The position numbers and the translations under genes are program-made. A stretch of DNA of 64,000 bases from UBA7328 sp965247965 (GTDB lineage: Bacteria > Bacteroidota > Bacteroidia > Chitinophagales > Saprospiraceae), in the NCBI GenBank assembly GCA_965247965.1, contig OZ252053.1:3596001-3660000 (forward strand). Reading direction: 5' to 3'. The notes beneath the pieces were generated by a model that saw only the letters and a program-made list of their open reading frames with translations, had not been told where the DNA came from and did not search any database. Position 1 is the first letter of the stretch. Each line of letters opens with the position of its first letter. Below are positions 44,329 through 53,114 of this stretch, one piece after another.

Positions 44329-46536
44329 GTGAAAAAACTCGAACGAAATCTTCCCCTCGCCTCAGTAATTGCCATAGGTATAGGTGGCATGTTGGGAAGC
44401 GGTATCTTCGTTTTACCAGGTATCGCAGCTGCTAAAACTGGCCCTTCGCTTTGGTTGGCTTACCTGCTTGCCGCTATTTGTATCCTGCCCGCAGTATTAT
44501 CCAAATCTGAACTCGCCACAGCCATGCCTTCTACAGGCGGTACATACGTGTATATAGAACGGGCATTGGGGCCCCTTATAGGGACGATATCAGGGATTGG
44601 CTTGTGGTTGTCTTTACTGCTCAAGAGCTCATTTGCACTGATCGGTTTCGGAGCCTATTTATTGGTTCTTGTAGATCTTCCTATGGGATTTTTGAAATAC
44701 ATCGCCCTGGTTTTTCTCTTTTTGATAATGCTCTTGAATATTTTCGGTGTTAAAAAAGTTGGAAAGGTTCAAATTGTCATAGTCAGTTTCAGCTTGCTCG
44801 GTTTGATGCTTGTTTTGCTCTTTGGTTTACAGTCGGTTCAACCCGATTTACTGAGACCTGCTATTACTCATGGCAGTCATGGCCTGATTTCGACGATTGC
44901 GTTCGTATATATTTCCTACGCCGGGGTTACCAAAATAGCCGCAATCGCAGGTGAAATCAAAAACCCGAGCCGTAATCTCCCATTGGCTATGATTTTGTCA
45001 TTGATAATAATAACGACCATATATGTATTGGTTGCTTTTGTGCTTGTTGGTAACATTTCTGTCGATGAACTCAAAACAGATATCAAACCGATTTATTCTA
45101 TTGCAAATTTATTAGGAGGTAAATATTTTGCGTACGCGGCCGGAATACTAGGAGTTATCACATTGATTTCAATGGCAAATTCCGGAGTGCTGGCTTCATC
45201 CAGATTTCCTTTTGCCATGGCCCAAAGCAAGTTAATGCCCGAGTTCATGAACAAAATTCATCCCAGATATTTGACTCCCGTGGCGACGATTGTGAGTACT
45301 TGTATTATTATGGCGATTGTGATTCTTTTTTTGGATGTGGAGAAGATTGCCAAATTGGCAAGCGCCTTCAAGGTCTCTATGTTCATGTTGGTGAACCTCT
45401 GCGTGATTATTCTGCGCGAGACTGCAGTCCAATGGTATAATCCTCCTTTCCGGGCTCCTCTTTATCCATACATGCAAATCTTTGGAATTCTAAGCGGAAT
45501 TATATTATTGCTATTTTTTGGATGGCTGCCTATCGTATGCCTTCTGATAGTCTCTGTATTCGGCATTCTGATATTTTTTTTTTATGGAAATCGAAAAACC
45601 GAACGTACAGGGGTGTTAAAAAGATATGGTCACAGGCCGGCACTCTATATGCTTTATAAAGGAAAGAATCAAAATGGGACTTCCCATATTTTTTCTAAAG
45701 AAACCGTAGAGGTAAAAAGTAGCAAAACTATTGCTCCTGAAGCCGGGGTCGTTGTGCCATTGCTGGGTAACGAAAGATCACCTGAGATGCTTGCAGAAAT
45801 CGGTGCCTCAATTAATAGCAGCAGCTTAGCACAAACAGTTCACATAACCGAAGTGCCTGATCAGACGGACCTGGATGCCGTAATGGAAGAGAACCCGATA
45901 GTCCTTTCATTATCCAGGAGAATAGCCTCTGTTGCCAAATCAAGAAAAGTACAAATCGATTTTGAAGCAGTAGTTACACACGACCTTTCTGATACTATTC
46001 ATACTTTGAGCGACCAAACGCATTGCGATTGGCTGGTTATGGGTTGGAATGGGAGGTCACATAATGGCATTCTGGTAAGTAATCCCATTGGTTGGTTAGT
46101 AACAAATATCAATTCTAATTTTGCCTTATTCAAGGATAACGGTGTCAGGCATATAAGCAAAATTGTACTCGCGTTAAGACCCGGCCGTCAAAATTCTCAC
46201 TTTATCCAGGTAGCCGAAAGAATCTGTTTGTCTTATAAAGCATCTCTTACACTTCTCCATGTTGTACCGGAAGACTGCCCGGCTAGAGAAGAAAAAATAA
46301 TAAATCAAAAAGCCTTGATCGAACTAAGCTTCTGCAAGTCCGAAAAAGAAGTGGTCATTGTAAGGTCAGATGATCCAGTAGAGGCAATAGCAAAACATTC
46401 GGCAAGTTATGATTTGCTGATTATCGGGACTCCTGAAAAGGACAATTGGATCAATATTCTTTTTGGCACGGGTAAAGATAAATATGCGGAGAGCTCGGCT
46501 TGTTCAGTTTTGAGATTGACTATTAAGCATAAATAG
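44329..46536 (+). CDS. APC-superfamily amino-acid permease with C-terminal universal-stress-protein domains
   Basis: 735 residues. About twelve membrane segments occupy residues ~10-420, with the APC signature ASVIAIGIGGMLGSGIFVLPGIAAAKTGPS near the N-terminus. From ~450 on the protein is soluble with two UspA-like halves: VVVPLLGNERSPEMLAEIGASI... and IVLALRPGRQNSHFIQVAERICLSYKASLTLLHVVPED, ending in SYDLLIIGTPEKDNWINILFGTG. The Usp part probably senses nucleotide or stress. Start codon is GTG. Confidence 0.88.
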   Translation: MKKLERNLPLASVIAIGIGGMLGSGIFVLPGIAAAKTGPSLWLAYLLAAICILPAVLSKSELATAMPSTGGTYVYIERALGPLIGTISGIGLWLSLLLKSSFALIGFGAYLLVLVDLPMGFLKYIALVFLFLIMLLNIFGVKKVGKVQIVIVSFSLLGLMLVLLFGLQSVQPDLLRPAITHGSHGLISTIAFVYISYAGVTKIAAIAGEIKNPSRNLPLAMILSLIIITTIYVLVAFVLVGNISVDELKTDIKPIYSIANLLGGKYFAYAAGILGVITLISMANSGVLASSRFPFAMAQSKLMPEFMNKIHPRYLTPVATIVSTCIIMAIVILFLDVEKIAKLASAFKVSMFMLVNLCVIILRETAVQWYNPPFRAPLYPYMQIFGILSGIILLLFFGWLPIVCLLIVSVFGILIFFFYGNRKTERTGVLKRYGHRPALYMLYKGKNQNGTSHIFSKETVEVKSSKTIAPEAGVVVPLLGNERSPEMLAEIGASINSSSLAQTVHITEVPDQTDLDAVMEENPIVLSLSRRIASVAKSRKVQIDFEAVVTHDLSDTIHTLSDQTHCDWLVMGWNGRSHNGILVSNPIGWLVTNINSNFALFKDNGVRHISKIVLALRPGRQNSHFIQVAERICLSYKASLTLLHVVPEDCPAREEKIINQKALIELSFCKSEKEVVIVRSDDPVEAIAKHSASYDLLIIGTPEKDNWINILFGTGKDKYAESSACSVLRLTIKHK

Positions 46537-47171
46537 AAAATCTTTGTTTTTAACAAAAACGGATGGATTGGCAGGTTGTATTGAAACATTTTTAATCTTC
46601 CAAACAAGCTATGAATTTGAGTAAGACGACGTACTTCCTATCGGTCATTCTTTTCTTATTAGGATGTTCTTCTTCAAAACAATTGACCGATTCCAAGGAT
46701 GACGGTCTCATTGAAGTCATTTTTTTACAGGTTAATGACGTTTATGAAATTGCCCCCTTACCCGGTGATAATCGAGGAGGAATGGCGCGCGTGGCTACCT
46801 TGAAAAAACAACTTCTGGCTAAGAATAATAATACGATTATGGTCATGGCAGGTGATTTTCTAAGCCCTTCGGTCATCGGTACACTGGATGATGAAAATGG
46901 CGATGGTATTAAAGGCGCTCATATGGTGGATGTGCTGAATGTTGCTGGGTTAGACTTGGTGACTTTTGGCAATCACGAATTTGATTTGAAAGAAGAAGAT
47001 TTGCAAAAAAGATTGAATGAGTCAGACTTTGAATGGGTGAGTTCAAATGTATTGCATGTGATAAATGGAGAAACCAATGTTTTTCATAAAGTCAAAAATG
47101 ATAAAAAAGAATACTTCCCCAAAACGGTTATCAAACATTTTCAGGATGCTGATGGCACAAAATTGAAAGTT

Positions 47172-49043
47172 GAGTCCACTCCGAAAACTAAATCATAAAT
47201 CATGTCAAATATTACAATAAGATGACATATATATTTAATTTGTGATATGTTTAAACGTAGTACAAATTCACAAGTTGATCTATTCAAATCGATAGGAGGG
47301 ATGCTATCAGAACGGAAGCGAGAGCTTCTGGATGATCCGAATGGTTGGCATAATATATTTTTTAAAGAAGTGGTATCTCGCATAGACGAAGGATTGTTCG
47401 AGGTGCTTTATAATCAAGGAGGCCGGCCCAATTGCTCAATTAGAGTTTTAATGGGAATGATTATCCTTAAAGAAGGTAAAGGTTGGACTGATGAACAACT
47501 TTTTGATGAATGTCGATTCAACACCAGGGTCATGCTTGCTTTGGGATATTCGAATATAAATGAGGATATTCCGACCGAATCGACTTACTATAAGTTCAGA
47601 CAGAGCATGGTAGAGTATAATGAAGACCATGGGGAGGATTTGATGAAGGCGGCATTTAAACAAATCACTATTGGGCAGATAGAGCAATACAAGGTGAGCG
47701 GTAAGAAAATACGATTGGATTCGAAGTTGATTAATTCCAATATTGCACGCTGCACTCGAGTCCAGATGATAATCGAAGCTGTACGAGTATGCAGTAAAGA
47801 CCTTATGGTAGAACTGCTTACAGATCAATTGGATAAAGAATCATGCGAGCTTTTAGAAAAGCTAAAAAGCCAAAGTGCCTCCAATATTGTCTACCCATTA
47901 AACAAAAAAGAAAAAGAGGAACTGCTAGTAGGTATGGGTAAGATCATAAAGGTACTCTTGAGTCATGGCCAGGCGGCGGGATTGACAGGCTACCAAGATC
48001 TCAAGCGGCTCTACGAAGAACAGTATGAAGAACAATCAGAGGAATCTAATGAGCAAAAACCTCCGAGTGCCTCTGATGATAAAACAAAAATCAGCGCGGT
48101 CTGTGATGAATCTGAACAGCAAACTAAACAGGAGAATACTCCGAGACCCAAAGCTGCAAGAGACATATCGAGTGGCAGTGTGCAGTCCATTCATGATCCT
48201 GATGCTGCCTACCGTACTAAAGGTAAAGCAGAAAATAAACAGACCATATCGGGCTATCATGCCAACATAAGTGAAACGTGTACAGAAGAAAATGAAATAG
48301 ACCTAATCGTAGATGCCCAGGTAGTACCGGCCAATATTACAGAAGACGAGTTTTTAATCGAATCTATCGACCATATCCAGGATGTATTAAATCCAGATAA
48401 GGATGAATCAGGTCAAGAAAAGAATAAAATAGAACAGGCCATCACGGATGGCGGATACGACAGCAAGGCCAACAGAAAAGCAATGTCAGAAACGACCACG
48501 CCCGAATGGAAGTTAGCTAATACAAAAGGGGGAAAGCAGGCCTATACAATGAAACGAGATGAGAATAACAATCTTCAAGTATGGCGAAAAAAGACAGGAG
48601 AACAGTGCGCGGTAAAGTTTAACGAGAAGACCAACAAATACGTCATTAAACACGACACCCGAGGTCGGTATATGACCAAAGATGAAGTAGAAAACTATTT
48701 TTTATTTCAACAGATGCAAGAAACATTAGATGAGCACACCCACAATCTAAGAGCCAATGTGGAATCGACCATACATCAATGTTTTCACCGGCTCAAAAAA
48801 AGGAACAAAATATTATATCGGGATTTATTCAAATGTCAAATTTATGTCCTGTCACGAGTACTTTGGACGAATTTTAGAAGAATTAACGATAAATTGGTCG
48901 AAAATGCCCTCGGATTTCCAAATATCATCATCGCAACCCTCAGGAATGCTTATGCAACAATATTGCACTTAAGAAAATTCCAGGGTTTTGGCCGCAGCTG
49001 GCAAATGTACGCTTGAAAAATGTGTGGTAATCGGAGTGGACTC
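47172..49043 (+). mobile_element. IS1182-like insertion sequence, copy 1, 1872 bp
   Basis: Ends GAGTCCACTCCGA (47172-47184) and TCGGAGTGGACTC (49031-49043) are perfect inverted repeats. Target duplication AAAGTT flanks it (47166-47171 and 49044-49049). Removing the element and one duplication restores the nucleotidase frame (KLKVGFFG). Confidence 0.95.
47247..49016 (+). CDS. IS1182-family transposase (copy 1)
   Basis: 589 residues. The N-terminal DUF772 region (GGRPNCSIRVLMGMIILKEGKGWTDEQLFDECRFNTRVMLALGY) is followed by a DDE core (IRLDSKLINSNIARC Asp; ITDGGYDSKANRK Asp) and a charged, Q/E-rich insert around residues 260-330. It is full-length and identical to the copy at 59.6-61.4 kb apart from Asp in YRDLFK, where copy 2 has Gly. 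Confidence 0.93.
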   Translation: MFKRSTNSQVDLFKSIGGMLSERKRELLDDPNGWHNIFFKEVVSRIDEGLFEVLYNQGGRPNCSIRVLMGMIILKEGKGWTDEQLFDECRFNTRVMLALGYSNINEDIPTESTYYKFRQSMVEYNEDHGEDLMKAAFKQITIGQIEQYKVSGKKIRLDSKLINSNIARCTRVQMIIEAVRVCSKDLMVELLTDQLDKESCELLEKLKSQSASNIVYPLNKKEKEELLVGMGKIIKVLLSHGQAAGLTGYQDLKRLYEEQYEEQSEESNEQKPPSASDDKTKISAVCDESEQQTKQENTPRPKAARDISSGSVQSIHDPDAAYRTKGKAENKQTISGYHANISETCTEENEIDLIVDAQVVPANITEDEFLIESIDHIQDVLNPDKDESGQEKNKIEQAITDGGYDSKANRKAMSETTTPEWKLANTKGGKQAYTMKRDENNNLQVWRKKTGEQCAVKFNEKTNKYVIKHDTRGRYMTKDEVENYFLFQQMQETLDEHTHNLRANVESTIHQCFHRLKKRNKILYRDLFKCQIYVLSRVLWTNFRRINDKLVENALGFPNIIIATLRNAYATILHLRKFQGFGRSWQMYA

Positions 49044-49958
49044 AAAGTTGGATTTTTTGGAGTAACAATTGATTCCAAACAACAACCTTATGTGAAGTAT
49101 CAAGACTTTATGCAGCGCTCCAAGGACATGTCTGAAGAACTTAATCCTCAGGTGGATATCATCATTCCTCTGACTCATTTAGACATTGAGGATGATTTGG
49201 AATTGGTAAAGACAATAACAGGTTTCCCACTCGTCGTAGGTGGACATGACCACGATAATATGAAGCATATGGTAGGCTCAACTGTTGTTGCAAAAGCAGA
49301 TGCCAACGCTAAAACAGCTTACGTTCATACTTTAAAATATAATAAGAATGACCATCGATGGAAGATGGATTCTGAATTGGTAAAAATTGATGAAAACATC
49401 GAGGAAGAAGAATTCACTAAATCGAAAGTAGACTATTGGAAGCAAGTAGTGGCCGATGATTTGGCTAATAATGGTTTTGATCCAGATAAAATAATCACCC
49501 ATTTGTCCTCACCTTTGGATGGACGTGAAAGTACAGTACGAGGTGGACAATGTGATTTGGGAGGGGAGTGGCGAAAGCGATAACGGCAGCAAGCAGTGAT
49601 AAAGTGGAAGCAACTATGCTGAATAGCGGTTCTATCCGAGTGGATGAGATGTTGTCTGGTAATTTGACACAATATGATATTATCAGAATTTTACCTTACC
49701 CTTCCAAGATTTTAGAGGTGGAAATGAATTGGTACAAACCGATCGAAACTATACCATTGCGATGAATGATTTTCTATTGGCGGGTTATGATTATAAATTT
49801 TTGACACGTGATACAGAAGGCATTGGGCACATCAAAGAACCTAATACTGAAAGTATGGCAGACTTACGGAATGATTTGCGTAAAGCAGTGATAAGTTATT
49901 TGGAGAAACGGGACAAGTAGACAGGACAATTTGCTAAATCTCTAAGATTTAGTAAATT

Positions 49959-50099
49959 TTAATCTCTGATAATCGACAAGTGAAGAGATGGATGTCTAGG
50001 GTCATTCTTGAGTAATTCGAAATTTTGTCTGGAAATCTGTTGCACGGAAGAAGGCAATTTGTAAAAGAGTTTCCAAAATTGTGGAGTGGTTTTGTGCAT
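49959..50099 (-). pseudogene. Truncated RelE-like toxin
   Basis: A 46-codon frame directly after the antitoxin stop: MHKTTPQFWKLFYKLPSSVQ then QISRQNFELLKNDPRHPSLH matches the N-terminal half of RelE/ParE-like toxins. The remaining strands (usually FKKVG...W-x-V-R-x-G-x-x-Y-R-A) are absent, and the frame ends after LSIIRD. The toxin is presumably dead. Confidence 0.65.
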
Positions 50100-50300
50100 T
50101 TAAAGCTCATTAAGGATACTCTTTTTTTTAGCCTCGAGAGCTTCATCTATTAAAAAATCTAGCGTCCCCGATTTGGAATCCTCTTCAATTTGACGATCCC
50201 ATGCGTGCCAATCTCTTTCACTAAGCCATTTTCTGAGTTTTGAATATTCTCGTTCTGGAAGGGATTCAATGGCCGTTTTTATTTCTTCGATGTGCGACAT
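50100..50300 (-). CDS. Antitoxin-like protein of a decayed RelE-type module
   Basis: 66 residues: MSHIEEIKTAIESLPEREYS, then KLRKWLSERDWHAWDRQIEEDSKSGTLDFLIDEALEAKK. It is a short acidic helical protein whose DFLIDEALEAKK tail is typical of antitoxins that wrap around RelE-type toxins. The stop codon abuts the toxin-remnant ATG. It may persist without its toxin. The next 240 bases upstream have no gene and probably contain divergent promoters. Confidence 0.65.
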   Translation of the reverse strand: MSHIEEIKTAIESLPEREYSKLRKWLSERDWHAWDRQIEEDSKSGTLDFLIDEALEAKKKSILNEL

Positions 50301-50541
50301 ATTTATTGGCTCTAATAAAAAAGTACAACCAATGCATACATGGCAAAAATCGCAAATTAAAACTATTCTTGTTTATAATATTTCCCTATAGTTCCTGTTT
50401 GAAATGATAGCTAATTAATTTCAGGTCAGTTCAAAATCACCAATCTAAATTTTTGAATACAGCTGCTTTATTCTCCTTCGAAACTTTTCATAAAAGGAAG
50501 CCTTTGGCATCATTCATTTCTTTTGGAATCACTTTTTAACT

Positions 50542-53037
50542 ATGGCAGTAGAAAATGTTTCTCGAAAAAACTACAAAAAATACATCATTGCACTTTGGGT
50601 ATTGACAGGACTAGCTGTTTTGGCAACCCTGGCTCTCTTTATCCTCATCTCCTTCACACGCCTTCCCAATACCGATGAACTCGAAAACCCAAAATTCGAA
50701 GAATCCACCCTAATTTATACTACTGATGGTGAAGAACTTGGCCGCTATTTTACCCAAAACAGGCAACGGGTCACTTATGAAGATCTATCGCCACACCTCG
50801 TCAATGCCCTTTTAGCCACTGAAGACGAACGATTCCATCAACACAGCGGTATAGACTTCCGGGGTACGATGCGCGCCATTCTTTTTATGGGAAGAAGAGG
50901 CGGAGCGAGCACTATTAGCCAACAATTAGCCAAACTATTTTTCACTCAAAAAACCAGAAATTTTGTGAAGCGTGTATGGCAGAAAATGCAGGAATGGGTC
51001 ATCGCTATAGAATTTGAAAAGAGATATACCAAAGAGGAGATCATCGCCATGTACCTCAACAAATACGACTTCCTGTACGATGCGATAGGGATCGGTTCAG
51101 CGGCTAATATTTATTTTGGTAAAAATCAAAAAGACCTGACAATTGATGAATCCGCCCTGCTCATAGGAATGCTCAAAAATCCAAGTCTATACAACCCACA
51201 AAAGTACGAGGAAAATTCCATTCACCGCAGAATGATCGTCCTCAAACAAATGGAAAAGAAACATCTGATTTCCAATGAGCAATACCACGAATTGCGAAAC
51301 CGGCCAATAGATCATTCCCGATTTAAGCGCCCCGTTCACTATGATGGCATGGCTCCTTATTTCAGAAATGAATTGACCAAAAAACTGAATCGATTGATCC
51401 GCAATGGCTCAGTTGCCAAAAAACCCGATGGTACCACCTATAATATTTACAGGGATGGCTTGAAAATATATACGACAATCGATTCCAGGTATCAAAAGCA
51501 CGCCGAAGAAGCTGTGCACCGGCACATGAAACAACTCCAGGCTGTTTATTTCAACAGATGGAAAGGCCTTGATCCGTGGAAATATGAAGCTACTGACCAA
51601 CAACTCAAAATACGCCAGGAAGCCCTGAATAATTTGGTTGAAAGTTCTGACCGATACCAGTTGCTCAGATCAGCATATCTGAATAAAGTCATCAAAGAAA
51701 TCTCACAGGAAATTGAAAATGTACGTCTTTGGAATGCAGATATCAGGCGAATGCTTAAGGCCGAAAAGGATGAATATGCTCTGAGCTACATGAATTCAGA
51801 AGGAATCATCAGTAGCAAGCAAAAAAAAGTATACAAAAAAATAATGGCCCACCCTAAATGGAGAGAGCTTAAAAAACAATGGTCGGCATTGATAAAACGC
51901 ACCAAAAAGGACTTCAATGTCAAGCAGCCCATGAAAGTATTCTCCTATGAAGAAGGTAGCGAAAAAGAAGTCTATATGACGCCTTTGGATTCTTTAAAAT
52001 ACCATCGAATGCATATGCAGCTCGGTTCTGTTTCTATAGAGCCGCAGACGGGATATGTAAAATCATGGGTAGGAGGAATCGACTACAAATATTTCAAATA
52101 CGATCATGTTACCACAAATCGGCAAGTGGGTTCTACGTTCAAACCGTTTTTGTATACTGCTGCTTTGATGGATGGATATTCCCCTTGTTGGCCAGTACAG
52201 GATGTGCAATATACTATTCCTGCCGGTGATCCGGATTTTGGTTTGCAGGATAGTTGGTCACCTTCTAATGCGAGCGGAAAATTTAGCGAACAATACTTCA
52301 CCCTCAAGGATGCTTTGAAAAAATCACTAAATTCTGTTTCGACATGGCTGGTGAGCAAATTTGGTTCGGTGGATGATATTATACAACTCGCAATCAATAT
52401 GGGAATTGATGAAAATAAATTGCCCAGAGTTCCTTCACTAGCCTTGGGAGTGCCGTCACTTACTGTATTGGAAATGACCTCGGCATATAGCACTTTTTCC
52501 AATAATGGCATTCACAGTAAGCCCACTTTTATTCAAAGAATAGAGGATAAAAATGGAAACGTGATTTACGAAAGCAAAATCGAGCAAAACAGAGCCCTTA
52601 ATACTGAATACAACTACGCCATGGTCGAGTTACTCAAGTACGCGTCGAGTTCGGTGCGCTTTGCTTTACTTACCGATTTTGGCGGGAAGACAGGTACTAC
52701 GGATGACTATGTGGATGGCTGGTATATTGGTATTACTCCTAATCTCACCGTAGGCACCTGGGTAGGTGGTGACGATCCATGGGTCCGATTTTTGACCTTG
52801 GAAGACGGTCAGGGTGGAGTTATGGCCAGACCATATTTTCTCAGTTTTATGCAAAGCCTGGAAAAGGACAAAGCGATCAATTTCAATACTAATGCCACCT
52901 TCATATTCCCGGGAAACCTTGGAATTGAATTGGATTGTTCGAAGTACTCTCTGCCGAAAGTGGATTCGACAAGGACAGATGTTGAGCGTCTCGATGATCC
53001 ATTCGAAGAACCTTTTGAGGAGGAAATCAACGAATAG
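50542..53037 (+). CDS. Class A penicillin-binding protein (transglycosylase/transpeptidase), copy 1
   Basis: 831 residues. One N-terminal membrane anchor (~15-38) precedes the GT51 domain: ATEDERFHQHSGIDF with catalytic Glu, GGASTISQQLAKLFF and EIIAMYLNKYDF. The transpeptidase has the SxxK motif in RQVGSTFKPFLY, SLN (KKSLNSVS) and KTG (GGKTGTT). Between them lies an unusually long charged insert (residues ~315-470). It polymerises and cross-links peptidoglycan. The tail is acidic (DPFEEPFEEEINE). A paralogue follows directly. Confidence 0.92.
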   Translation: MAVENVSRKNYKKYIIALWVLTGLAVLATLALFILISFTRLPNTDELENPKFEESTLIYTTDGEELGRYFTQNRQRVTYEDLSPHLVNALLATEDERFHQHSGIDFRGTMRAILFMGRRGGASTISQQLAKLFFTQKTRNFVKRVWQKMQEWVIAIEFEKRYTKEEIIAMYLNKYDFLYDAIGIGSAANIYFGKNQKDLTIDESALLIGMLKNPSLYNPQKYEENSIHRRMIVLKQMEKKHLISNEQYHELRNRPIDHSRFKRPVHYDGMAPYFRNELTKKLNRLIRNGSVAKKPDGTTYNIYRDGLKIYTTIDSRYQKHAEEAVHRHMKQLQAVYFNRWKGLDPWKYEATDQQLKIRQEALNNLVESSDRYQLLRSAYLNKVIKEISQEIENVRLWNADIRRMLKAEKDEYALSYMNSEGIISSKQKKVYKKIMAHPKWRELKKQWSALIKRTKKDFNVKQPMKVFSYEEGSEKEVYMTPLDSLKYHRMHMQLGSVSIEPQTGYVKSWVGGIDYKYFKYDHVTTNRQVGSTFKPFLYTAALMDGYSPCWPVQDVQYTIPAGDPDFGLQDSWSPSNASGKFSEQYFTLKDALKKSLNSVSTWLVSKFGSVDDIIQLAINMGIDENKLPRVPSLALGVPSLTVLEMTSAYSTFSNNGIHSKPTFIQRIEDKNGNVIYESKIEQNRALNTEYNYAMVELLKYASSSVRFALLTDFGGKTGTTDDYVDGWYIGITPNLTVGTWVGGDDPWVRFLTLEDGQGGVMARPYFLSFMQSLEKDKAINFNTNATFIFPGNLGIELDCSKYSLPKVDSTRTDVERLDDPFEEPFEEEINE

Positions 53038-53114
53038 ATTCTTATTTTTGGTAAACAATGGGCTTACATGTCCGCCGAAGTAAAACGAAGGCAGAAGCCC
53101 ATTGCTCAGCAGGA

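Larger units (their letters stand above)
46611..49920 (+). pseudogene. Bifunctional metallophosphatase/5'-nucleotidase lipoprotein, disrupted by IS1182-like element and frameshifts
   Basis: The N-terminal part (46611-47171) has a lipobox (LLGCSS), the metal-site motifs LQVNDVYEIAP and VMAGDFLSPSV, and FGNHEFDLKEE. At KLKV the frame is cut by the IS (47172-49043). It resumes at 49044 with KVGFFGVTID and continues through PLTHLDIEDDLEL, VVGGHDHDN and the nucleotidase C-domain start. A frameshift in the G-rich run at 49560-49566 moves it to the frame ANSGSIR-like (MLNSGSIRVDEML), and a second near 49725 to MNDFLLAGYDYKFL, ending at 49920. It is non-functional as it stands, with decay probably following the insertion. 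Confidence 0.88.
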
